The notes beneath the pieces are model-generated. The model searched no databases. It had not been told where the DNA came from and saw only the letters and a program-made list of their open reading frames with translations. Shown here piece by piece: positions 7,925 to 15,357 of a stretch of 39,183 nucleotides of DNA. The stretch covers positions 1 through 39,183 of the forward strand of contig CAZFBZ010000004.1 in assembly GCA_964517345.1 (NCBI GenBank), written 5' to 3'. The position numbers and the translations under genes were made by a program. This stretch comes from DAISLF01 sp964517345. Its GTDB lineage: Bacteria; Patescibacteriota; Gracilibacteria; Peribacterales; Peribacteraceae. Position 1 is the stretch's first letter. Each line of letters begins with the position of its first letter.

Positions 7925-8303
7925 GTCCCGCTCTTTCTGATGATCGCTGCCGGCTTCGCGCCGGTAGAGGAACGTCCGGGCACCACCGGAACGCTATGCG
8001 GGTAACGCCCGCCCGCGCGCACCATATCAAGCAAATACGCGCGAGGACTAGTGCCACAGAGACGAGCCCGGCAACGGGCATGTGAAACGCCCCCGGCTTG
8101 AACGGGGGACATCGGACTTCGGTTCGATTTCGGTAAACTCATGGTGGTGCAAGGAGGATTTGGGTGGACGGATCACGCGACGGTTCCCTCGCGCCGATCA
8201 CCCCTCCGCTCGAGGTGCCGGGCAACCGGCATCCCAGAGAGATGATCATCCGCGCCGCCGCAAGGCGGTGACGACAGAACCCGGCGTATCGAAAGGGCGG
8301 GAC
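7925..8303 (+). ncRNA. rnpB: RNase P RNA, bacterial class A type
   Basis: This is the catalytic RNA that matures tRNA 5' ends. The 13-bp P1 helix forms between 7925-7937 and 8291-8303. Conserved core elements are in order: TAGAGGAACGTCCGGGC near 7965-7981 (a variant of the GAGGAAAGUCCGGGC block), GCCACAGAGACGAG near 8052, and ACGACAGAACCCGGCGTAT near 8270-8288. The length (about 380 nt) is normal for class A. The first block carries C in place of the usual A (GAACGUC for GAAAGUC). It is followed directly by an intrinsic terminator and has its own promoter. Confidence 0.96.
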
Positions 8304-8307
8304 ACAG

Positions 8308-8329
8308 AAGAGGCTTCGGCCTCTTTTTT
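8308..8329 (+). terminator. intrinsic terminator of rnpB
   Basis: A 7-bp stem AAGAGGC/GCCTCTT with a UUCG tetraloop is followed by TTTT. It lies just before the convergent histidine kinase stop. Confidence 0.9.
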
Positions 8330-8350
8330 GTGTCTGATGCACACGAGGCC

Positions 8351-10561
8351 TTACTTGGCTGTCCCTGTTGTGTCGAGCGGCAGCGTGACGGAGAAGACCG
8401 TGCCGTGGCCTTCCTCGCTGCGGAAGGAGATCGTGCCGCCGAGCTTCTGGATGATCGCGCGGCAGATGTAGAGCCCCAGTCCGCTGCCATCGGTATCGAG
8501 ATGGCGGACGTTGCGGGCACGGAAGAACTTCTCGAAGACGCGGGGCTGCTCGGAAGCCGGAATGCCCATGCCGTTGTCTTCCACCTCCATGACGGCCAGA
8601 TTGCCATCGCGGCGCAGACGCACGGTGATGACGGCGCCCGCAGCCGAATATTTGATGGAATTGCCCAGCAGGTTCTGCAGGACGATCTGGAAGAGCGTCG
8701 GGTCCGTCAGCGTCCGGAGCGGCGCATCCGGCTTGGCCTGGTTGATCTGGATCTGCTTGGACCGGGCGATGCGGGACCATTCTTCCATCATATCCCCCAC
8801 CACGGTGCGCAGATCGACTGCAATCGGCGAAGCGATGATGGCTCCGCCTTCCAGACGCGCGACGTGCAGCAGCGCCTCGATGAGGTTCGCCATGCGCGCA
8901 GCGCCGGTCTGGAGCTCGGCGATGTAGCCCTGCTGTTCCTCGGACAGTTTCGCTTCGCCCTCGCCCTGCATGAGTTCGAGATACCAGCGGATGGACGAGA
9001 GCGGCGTGCGCAGCTGATGCGACGCGAGCGAGATGAATTCGGACTTCATGTAATCGATCTGGCGTTCCTCGGTGATGTCCTGGAACACCGCGATGGCGCC
9101 GAGGACCGTGCCCTCATGCACCATTGGCGCGATGGTGATCGTCACGGGCAGCACCGTGCCGTCCGGGCGGACGAGGCTGGCATGCGCGGCAGGATGCGAC
9201 CGGAACGGCTTCCCCTCAGCCAAAACACGGCTGACCGGATGATCGCCGGGCCCGTACTTGGCGTGGCGTTCCACGAGATCCAGGCACGTCGCGGCGGCTG
9301 CGCCGAACATCTGCTCCCACGGCCGCTTGAGCAGGAACAACGCCGAAGGGTTGGCCTCGGTGATGTTGCCCTTGGCATCAATGGCAATCACGCCGTATTC
9401 GATCGTATCCAGGATCGCGCGGTCGAGCGCATACTGCGCGCGGAGCTCGCGCGTGCGATCGGCCACTTCTTCCTCCAGATGGTCATAGGTGACGCGCAGG
9501 CGTCCGACGAGATCGGCGGCAACGCGATCCAGCGTCTCCACTTCGTCGCCGGAGCGCACGGACTGCGCGAATGCCCAGCGTCCGGGCTGCAGCGTACTCA
9601 TCTTCTGCGTGAGTTCGGCGAGCGGCGAGGTCAGGCGGCGCGCGAGCAGATACCCGAGGAACGCCGAGAACGCGAGCAGCGCGGCGCCGAGGGCAGCTAC
9701 CGTACCACCGAGGGCCGTCACACCGGCGAGCACCGTTGCAGCGTCGACTTCGACGACCATGCCCCAGCCTAGGGACGGCAGATAGCGGTGCGCCTCGAAG
9801 ACGTCGCGGCCCCGCTCATCGCGGGCCCGGCCAAAGCCTTCGCCGCCCTGCACCGCGCGGGTGAGGGGCAGATGGCGGACGAACGTTTCCGTGGCTCCTC
9901 CAAGCGAATAACCGTGCACCGCCTCGGCGGCATCGGAATGGTCGAGCAGGACGACTTCCCCTCCCCGCACCACGCCGAGTGACACGCGGCCCGCGCCGTT
10001 GAGCGTACCGGTATCGAACAGGCGGGAACGCGTCTCAAATGCATCGTAACGAACGGCGAGGTATCCGCGATCGCCTGGCAGGCGGGCGTACACGTCGGTG
10101 GCGCGCCAGCCGTGACGGACGTCGACGACAGGCGCGAGCGACGTCGAGGGAATATCGGTGAAGAGCGGCAGGCTCCGTTCGCCGCGGCTGGTTCGCACGG
10201 ACCGATCCGGACCGTAGAGTGTCATACCGATGGCGGCGATGCCCTGTGCCTGGAGTTCATCGAGCATGTTGCCGAGCGAATCTCCGGTGCGCGCGGCGGC
10301 GAGCGCCGTGGTCTGGCGCGCGCGGGAAAACGCGTCTTCGAGGAGTCCTTCGCGGACATCCGCCATGCCGGCGACCTGATCGATCGTGCGACGGGCGAGG
10401 AGCGACTGCGACACGACGAAAGACAGCGTTCCAAGCACCACGATGCAGAGCGCAGTCAGCAGCAGCGTCAGGCGCACGATGCGGCGCAGGATCGACGTGC
10501 GGCGCACCGGGAGCGGGAGCGCCCTGGAGACGGCTTGCCGGTGCGGATATCTGTCGGTCAC
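8351..10561 (-). CDS. membrane sensor histidine kinase (HAMP-PAS-HisKA-HATPase)
   Basis: The 736-aa sensor kinase has one transmembrane helix near the N-terminus (about 28-55), an extracytoplasmic sensor of about 220 residues, and a second transmembrane helix (about 265-290). These are followed by HAMP (about 290-340), a coiled coil (VADRTRELRAQYALDRAILD), a PAS domain (about 385-495), a HisKA H-box SHQLRTPLSS (His about 513) and an HATPase domain with NLLGNSIKYSA, VEDNGMGIP and DGSGLGLYI. It would phosphorylate a response regulator; the stand-alone receiver at 19356 is a possible partner but is distant. The start is uncertain. I take the GTG at 10561 because the open frame upstream overlaps the TATAAT at 10583-10588, which must be promoter. 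The next GTG is at about 10507. Confidence 0.93.
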   Translation of the reverse strand: MTDRYPHRQAVSRALPLPVRRTSILRRIVRLTLLLTALCIVVLGTLSFVVSQSLLARRTIDQVAGMADVREGLLEDAFSRARQTTALAAARTGDSLGNMLDELQAQGIAAIGMTLYGPDRSVRTSRGERSLPLFTDIPSTSLAPVVDVRHGWRATDVYARLPGDRGYLAVRYDAFETRSRLFDTGTLNGAGRVSLGVVRGGEVVLLDHSDAAEAVHGYSLGGATETFVRHLPLTRAVQGGEGFGRARDERGRDVFEAHRYLPSLGWGMVVEVDAATVLAGVTALGGTVAALGAALLAFSAFLGYLLARRLTSPLAELTQKMSTLQPGRWAFAQSVRSGDEVETLDRVAADLVGRLRVTYDHLEEEVADRTRELRAQYALDRAILDTIEYGVIAIDAKGNITEANPSALFLLKRPWEQMFGAAAATCLDLVERHAKYGPGDHPVSRVLAEGKPFRSHPAAHASLVRPDGTVLPVTITIAPMVHEGTVLGAIAVFQDITEERQIDYMKSEFISLASHQLRTPLSSIRWYLELMQGEGEAKLSEEQQGYIAELQTGAARMANLIEALLHVARLEGGAIIASPIAVDLRTVVGDMMEEWSRIARSKQIQINQAKPDAPLRTLTDPTLFQIVLQNLLGNSIKYSAAGAVITVRLRRDGNLAVMEVEDNGMGIPASEQPRVFEKFFRARNVRHLDTDGSGLGLYICRAIIQKLGGTISFRSEEGHGTVFSVTLPLDTTGTAK

Positions 10562-10582
10562 GAATGAAGAGATAATCCAAGT

Positions 10583-10591
10583 ATTATACCA
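10583..10591 (-). promoter_or_regulatory. extended -10 promoter of the histidine kinase
   Basis: The minus strand reads TGG-TATAAT with no good -35. Transcription would start near 10576, leaving only about 15 nt before the GTG start. Confidence 0.6.
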
Positions 10592-10657
10592 CAAAAACAG
10601 ACCGACAGGTAGCCGCAGGCGCCGCTTCCCTCAGCCGTTTTCGTCAATGCGCTACAG

Positions 10658-10688
10658 AAAAAAACACCCCCCGTGCGGAGGGTGTTTT
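10658..10688 (-). terminator. intrinsic terminator of the pilin gene
   Basis: On the minus strand the stem AAAACACCC...GGGTGTTTT continues into a T-tract of seven. It lies 19 nt past the pilin stop at 10707. Confidence 0.85.
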
Positions 10689-10706
10689 CCGTGGCAGGAA
10701 TCGGAT

Positions 10707-11156
10707 TTAGCGGGTGACCGAGATGTTCGTGGTCTGCTCGGCGCCCGGAGCCGCAACCGTGATGCGTCCGTTCGCGTCCTGAACGATCGTGTAGTTCGTG
10801 CCCGTACCGGCGGCCGGAGCCTGGGGGTCGGAGGGGATGCTGACGAGGTAAGCGCCCGTGAGCACGCGGAGGTTCACACCGGCGTTGCACGGAGCGACGC
10901 TCGCCTTGCAGATCGTGAGGGCAGTCGTCGTCGGGATGCCCGTCGGCAGCGTGCCGTTGTTATCGATGGCGTACTGGTAGACCGCGTTGAGAATGGTATT
11001 CACGTCGCTGCGGCGCTGGGCGTCGCGGGCGTCACCGAGCTGTTTGGTCGGGTTGATCGCGACGATGACGATGGACGCAAGGATCGCAATGATGCCGATG
11101 ACGAGCAGGAGCTCGATGAGCGTGAAGCCTCGGCGGGAGAGGGAACGGATGTTCAT
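10707..11156 (-). CDS. type IV pilin-like protein (candidate major pilin)
   Basis: The 149-aa product has a textbook class III signal: a basic leader MNIRSLSRRG, cleavage after Gly, then FTLIELLLVIGIIAILASIVI with Glu5. The mature part is small (about 139 aa) with two cysteines (TICKASVAPC) and resembles pseudopilins and CPR type IV pilins. Small size, its own promoter (TATAAT at 11205-11210) and its own terminator suggest high expression, so it is the best candidate for the major subunit; this is inference. I chose the ATG at 11156 because it gives the correct leader length. The untranslated leader is strongly C/T-rich. It lies downstream of three minor pilin genes on the same strand. Confidence 0.92.
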   Translation of the reverse strand: MNIRSLSRRGFTLIELLLVIGIIAILASIVIVAINPTKQLGDARDAQRRSDVNTILNAVYQYAIDNNGTLPTGIPTTTALTICKASVAPCNAGVNLRVLTGAYLVSIPSDPQAPAAGTGTNYTIVQDANGRITVAAPGAEQTTNISVTR

Positions 11157-11204
11157 AAAGAAAAGAGAGAATGGGAAGGGAGGGCGGAAAACGCCTCGTC
11201 GCCG

Positions 11205-11210
11205 ATTATA
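11205..11210 (-). promoter_or_regulatory. -10 box of the pilin gene
   Basis: TATAAT on the minus strand lies 48 nt upstream of the pilin ATG. The -35 region is poor (GATCCA at 17 nt), and a small inverted repeat (CTCTCGCGGGAG) lies between them and could bind a regulator. Confidence 0.5.
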
Positions 11211-11315
11211 TCGCTCCCGCGAGAGCATGGATCGCTTTGCGCTTGACGATAAACGTAAAGCTGCGGGGACTCTTTTTCGCAGATGCTGCAAAAAAACCAC
11301 AGAAGCGACGCATCA

Positions 11316-11948
11316 TCAGCACTCCATCGGAGTGTTGGCGGTGAGACAGGCGCCGACATTGCACACCTGCCATACGTAAGTTCCGCTCGCGCTGCAACCG
11401 GGCACCGCACAGCCGCAATCGTCTCCCACGGGCTCATCGGCGGGGAATACTGTGAACGCCGCCTCGAAGGTTTTGGCATAACTTCGGGGCGTCTGCAGAC
11501 GGATGGCTCGCGAAACGGTGAAGGAGACGAAGACGCTCTGGCGGCTGGCGGACACGGAGGTATTGCGCACCGTAAAATCCTGCACGGCCACCTGGGGAGA
11601 ACTCAGGGTCTCAAGCACGGTCCGGTGAATCATCACCAAGGCGCCGCTGTTGACGCCGATGATGGTGGGGTTCGTATCGCCCGATCCCGTCTGCACCGCC
11701 AGCACCGAACCGGTGCCGTACAGCAAGGGATCGATGATGCGTTCGGCGTGATGCACGCGATAGCCGATATTCTGGAGCAATTGCGTGCCGTTCTGCTCCA
11801 CGAGTGACACTGTCTGCTGGAGAAGACGATCCTCGGTGGCGGAGAAGAGCAGCGGGAGGATCGCAGCCGAGACGAGCGCGAGCACCGCGATGAAAATGAG
11901 CAGCTCGACGAGCGTGGTGCCGGGACGGAGGCGTGCAGGGCGGGTCAT
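11316..11948 (-). CDS. minor pilin/pseudopilin with Cys-rich C-terminus
   Basis: The 210-aa product starts MTRPARLRPG followed by TTLVELLIFIAVLALVSAAIL, a prepilin N-terminus with the conserved Glu5, of GspJ/PilW character. The C-terminus is unusually Cys-rich (DDCGCAVPGCSASG and VCNVGACLTANTPMEC), suggesting disulfides outside the cell. The start ATG at 11948 overlaps the stop of the preceding gene by 4 bp (ATGA), so the two are translationally coupled. Confidence 0.88.
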   Translation of the reverse strand: MTRPARLRPGTTLVELLIFIAVLALVSAAILPLLFSATEDRLLQQTVSLVEQNGTQLLQNIGYRVHHAERIIDPLLYGTGSVLAVQTGSGDTNPTIIGVNSGALVMIHRTVLETLSSPQVAVQDFTVRNTSVSASRQSVFVSFTVSRAIRLQTPRSYAKTFEAAFTVFPADEPVGDDCGCAVPGCSASGTYVWQVCNVGACLTANTPMEC

Positions 11949-12361
11949 GAGCAGAGGGAGAATATGCTGACTTCGCGCCATGTCGCGATGGTGACCGTCG
12001 GATAGAGCGTGCGGACGAGGATTTCCAGACGGCGAACCGATTGCCCGCTGCGCCCCTCGGCGCATAGCGTGCGATCGCGATTCCCCGAGCCCCCGATGGA
12101 CAGCAGGGTGCAGGAGCCGCGGGCAAAGGTGAACGTTTCATCGCCTCCGTACGTCAGGTCGTCGCGCAGTGATCGCAAGGCGCGCTCGATGCACGTTTGC
12201 GCGTATTCGAAGGACTGGTCCGACTGCACAACGGTGTTGCCGGTCTGTTCGGATGCGAGACCGAGGAGCACGAGCGAGATTGCCGTCGTCGCCGCGACGG
12301 CGCCGATCACCAGCACGCTGATGAGGAAGATGTAGCCGGGGCGGGAGCGGAGGAACGTCAT
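11945..12361 (-). CDS. PilX/GspK-like minor pilin component
   Basis: The 138-aa protein has a prepilin-like start, MTFLRSRPG then YIFLISVLVIGAVAATTAIS. The mature helix lacks the usual Glu at position 5, as in GspK/PilX-type tip subunits. The remainder contains three cysteines and a conserved-looking ERALRSLRDDL helix. It overlaps both neighbours by 4 bp, which places it firmly in the minor-pilin operon. A role at the pilus tip in priming assembly is inferred from the family. Confidence 0.82.
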   Translation of the reverse strand: MTFLRSRPGYIFLISVLVIGAVAATTAISLVLLGLASEQTGNTVVQSDQSFEYAQTCIERALRSLRDDLTYGGDETFTFARGSCTLLSIGGSGNRDRTLCAEGRSGQSVRRLEILVRTLYPTVTIATWREVSIFSLCS

Positions 12362-13815
12362 GCGCAGGGACCGGGAGCGGTGCCGGGCTTGAAGATGAGC
12401 AGGCTCGTGCGGGTGGGAATAAAGACGCGGTCGCGCACCACGTCATAGAAAAGCCCGCGCGACGGGCCCGTCGTGGAGTTCGCGCTCGCCAGTTCGGGCA
12501 GCGATTTGTCGCGAATCTGCACCACCTGGAACATCTTGGGACTGGAATCGGCGCCGAGGAACGCGTAGCAGCCTGTGGGATCGAGGCCGAGGCCGACGAT
12601 GCTGCCGCTGCCTTCGTGGTACCACGGACCAGGGGAGGGCGGCGGCGATCCCCCACCGTTGTCGAGGTCAAAGAGCACAAATTCCTGGATGCTGCCGCGC
12701 TGGCGGCCCATCAGCGCCGACGTTCCGGACACGAGGAGCGAGCGCGTGATCTCGGAACTGGTGATGTTGAAGTCGGTGCCCGTGAAGGCCAACGCTCCGG
12801 CGGTATCGGCATCGACCGTGCGCATCTCGGCCGCAGCGTCGGAGGTCCCGAGGTATGCCGCAGTTCCCGTGAGCGCGGCGGCGTTCAGCGTCGCCGTACT
12901 GTTGAGCGAGCCGGTATAGCGGATAGCGCTACCCGTGGAGACATCCAGCGCGTAGAGCTCATCATAGAGCGCGTCCTGGCTGGTCGTCACATAGAGCGTG
13001 TCACCAAAGAGTGCGAGCGACGTGGCCAGTGACGAGCCTGACAGGTTGTAGGTGGTGCGGAGATCGGAAACCGAGAGTGTCGCAGGAGAGGTGATGTCGT
13101 AGGCCTGGATCTCGGCCGTGGAACTGTCAGTGAGCACGTAGAGCGTCTTGCCCTTCACCGCGACGGCCTTGCCCGCGGCTCCGAGGGCAAACGACGCGGC
13201 GACGCGCGACGGCGATGCCGTGTTGCTGATATCCAGCACGTAGAGGCCTGCCCCCCCTCCGGAGGTCTCGCTGCCCACGAACGCATAATCTCCCGAGACG
13301 GCGACGCCGTTGAAGAACATATTCCCGCCCGGAGCATAGCTCCCCTCTTCGGTGACGGAGGACCAGTCTCCCGTCTGTCGCGTGGTACGCCAGTCGGTCA
13401 GTTCGGATTGCAGCACAATGCTCCCCGACCGGTTGAAGCCGTGCTTCCATCTGACGTTTGCAGTCAAAGAGACCCAGTCCGCGGCGAGTTGCGTGACGGA
13501 AACCGACGCGAGGTAGGTCCCGGTGAAGACGCTCTGCGTGCCGGAAAATACCCATGTGCCCGCCGGACCGATGGCGATGCCGTGGTCGCCCGCGGTCAGC
13601 GACGCGAAGGAGCCGTCGCGGACGGCGCGCGATGCTTCTATCACTCTCCGGGCCGCGTGCATCGCACGGACACGATCGCCCGCCACAACCGTGTTCTGCT
13701 GACCATGCAGAAGCGTAAGACCGACGGCACTGATGAACAGTCCGAAAACGGTGATGCCAAGAATGACCTCCAACAGGAGGAAGCCGGGACGACGGCGCGG
13801 ATGGCGGGGGGTCAC
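12358..13815 (-). CDS. pilin-like protein with a C-terminal beta-propeller-like domain
   Basis: The 485-aa product has a prepilin leader MTPRHPRRRPG, then FLLLEVILGITVFGLFISAVG with Glu5. After about 150 residues of pilin-like region comes a series of repeats of the type VSGDYAFVG...LYVLDIS, KGKTLYVLTD...IQAYDIT and FGDTLYVTTS...LYALDVS. These are typical of LVIVD/YVTN-style propeller blades and run over about residues 165-480. A Pro/Gly-rich loop (GGGSPPPSPGP) interrupts them. Such a fusion would display a propeller on the pilus, probably for adhesion. The start is GTG at 13815, with AGGAAG shortly upstream. It overlaps the next gene by 4 bp. Confidence 0.88.
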   Translation of the reverse strand: MTPRHPRRRPGFLLLEVILGITVFGLFISAVGLTLLHGQQNTVVAGDRVRAMHAARRVIEASRAVRDGSFASLTAGDHGIAIGPAGTWVFSGTQSVFTGTYLASVSVTQLAADWVSLTANVRWKHGFNRSGSIVLQSELTDWRTTRQTGDWSSVTEEGSYAPGGNMFFNGVAVSGDYAFVGSETSGGGAGLYVLDISNTASPSRVAASFALGAAGKAVAVKGKTLYVLTDSSTAEIQAYDITSPATLSVSDLRTTYNLSGSSLATSLALFGDTLYVTTSQDALYDELYALDVSTGSAIRYTGSLNSTATLNAAALTGTAAYLGTSDAAAEMRTVDADTAGALAFTGTDFNITSSEITRSLLVSGTSALMGRQRGSIQEFVLFDLDNGGGSPPPSPGPWYHEGSGSIVGLGLDPTGCYAFLGADSSPKMFQVVQIRDKSLPELASANSTTGPSRGLFYDVVRDRVFIPTRTSLLIFKPGTAPGPCA

Positions 13816-13863
13816 GGCTTCCTATGCTACCACCGAGATGGCGATAAAGGCGTCAAAGAAATC

Positions 13864-13896
13864 AAAGAGGACAAGGATGATCTCCTTGTCCTCTTT
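13864..13896. terminator. strong perfect hairpin between pilin genes
   Basis: A 14-bp perfect stem (13864-13877 with 13883-13896) with a 5-nt loop lies between the pilin genes at 13937-15211 and 12358-13815. The better T-run is on the plus strand, but the genes here are on minus. It could terminate or attenuate transcription from the upstream pilin gene. Confidence 0.7.
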
Positions 13897-13936
13897 TTTA
13901 CTGCCTTTGTAATTGTGAACGCCTTGGTCGCCTTTT

Positions 13937-15211
13937 TCAGTTGAAAGACATCAGCAGCACATCGTCCTGGTAGTCGGCCGAGGACGAGGGGATGTTCCCC
14001 AGCTCCGCAACGGAGAGAACCTCGCACGAGCCGATGGTGATCGTGCCCGATGCATCGGCCTTCCCCTTGGACACGAGGTAGTTCTTCAAAGAGACCTGGT
14101 TCCCAAAGGTCGGAAAATCGGATAGCTGGTCGCCGTTCGTCATAAACAGCACATGGTTGTCTTCGTTCTCGCCAATGTTCGTATCCTCGTTGTTGGAGTC
14201 ATACGCCTGGTTAAACGCGAGCCAGTTCTGCCTCTTGTACTGTCCGCGGACACGGACGACGACCCGGCTGTTCGCGGCGATCGACACGGTCTTCACATCG
14301 GTGCCTGCGGGCTGCACGGCGTTGCCGAAGGCGTTGCCGTTGCCCTTGCAGTTCCCGGAGCCGCCGAAGAGCGTGCTGAATGAAACGCCCTGGTCGGTGC
14401 TGTAGCAGACGTGCACCGGGACCTGCGGGCCGCCGGCGCCGAACGTGATCTGGGAGAGCATATTCGTAAACGTCACGGAACTGGCGGTGCTGAGCAGAAT
14501 ATTTCCGCTATCAATGGTGAACTTGGAACAGGAACCCCCTCCCCCGCCGCCTCCCGCGGACGACGCGGCGCTGCTGGCCGCGGATGACGCGGCCGAGGAC
14601 ACCGCACTGCTGGCCGCGGATGAGGCCACCGACGCCGCGGCGCTGCTGGCCGACGGACAGGGGCCGAGCGTGTCGCCGTGTGCCTGGTGCGTGGGCCATG
14701 TGGCATCCGGAACAAGCAGCGTCTCGGTGCTGCCGCCACTGAGGTGATGACAGACCGTGAGCGTGTCCCCTTCATTGGCGGCGATCGCCTGCGTATCGAC
14801 GGCGATGGTCACCTGGATGATGCGCTGGTCGTTGTTGAGCGCGCGCAGGACAATGTTGCCCGTGTCGCTCGGCAGGCCTTCCACCTTGGAGTAAGCGACC
14901 TCAAGGATGCCGGACACGGCGATCGTGGAGGGCATGGGATAGATTTCGTCAAATTGTGTGTCGCGCGCGGCATAGGACTCGCCTTTATAAAGAATGCCGG
15001 CGGGAACGTAGAAACCCCACTGCGAGTCGCGCTCACCGAGCTGCGAGAGCAGTTTGGCACGGGCGAGACCGTGGGTTGCCTGCTGTGTCGCGTTGTCCAG
15101 ATCGCTGCGGATCTGATACTCGCGGTACAGCGGGATCGTGAGGGTCGTCACGGCGCCGATGACACCGACCACCACAAGGGCTTCAAGAAGAGCGAACGCG
15201 CGTCGTTGCAT
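13937..15211 (-). CDS. large pilin-like protein with Ser/Ala stalk
   Basis: The 424-aa product begins MQRRAFALLEALVVVGVIGAV, a prepilin-type N-terminus with a short leader and Glu in the helix, although the residue at the cleavage site is Ala rather than Gly. The first approximately 190 residues form a pilin domain ending in a VCHHLSGG...WPTHQAHGDTLGPC motif (Cys/His-rich). A low-complexity stalk of SSAA repeats and a run of seven Gly follow (about residues 187-228). The C-terminal domain (about 230-424) has several Cys and reads like a secreted beta-rich module. The C/T-rich leader gives no Shine-Dalgarno. It is probably surface-exposed on the pilus. Confidence 0.86.
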   Translation of the reverse strand: MQRRAFALLEALVVVGVIGAVTTLTIPLYREYQIRSDLDNATQQATHGLARAKLLSQLGERDSQWGFYVPAGILYKGESYAARDTQFDEIYPMPSTIAVSGILEVAYSKVEGLPSDTGNIVLRALNNDQRIIQVTIAVDTQAIAANEGDTLTVCHHLSGGSTETLLVPDATWPTHQAHGDTLGPCPSASSAAASVASSAASSAVSSAASSAASSAASSAGGGGGGGSCSKFTIDSGNILLSTASSVTFTNMLSQITFGAGGPQVPVHVCYSTDQGVSFSTLFGGSGNCKGNGNAFGNAVQPAGTDVKTVSIAANSRVVVRVRGQYKRQNWLAFNQAYDSNNEDTNIGENEDNHVLFMTNGDQLSDFPTFGNQVSLKNYLVSKGKADASGTITIGSCEVLSVAELGNIPSSSADYQDDVLLMSFN

Positions 15212-15357
15212 ACGGACGGGGGAAGAAAGGAGAGAGGCTCCGAAGGAGCATTAACACGCATCCTACTACCCATCCAGCGGAGCCGAAGCAGCGCTCGCGC
15301 GAAAAGACTTGACCGTCGGGGCCAAGGGTCGTCTTCTGGATCATGTCCTGAACGGCG

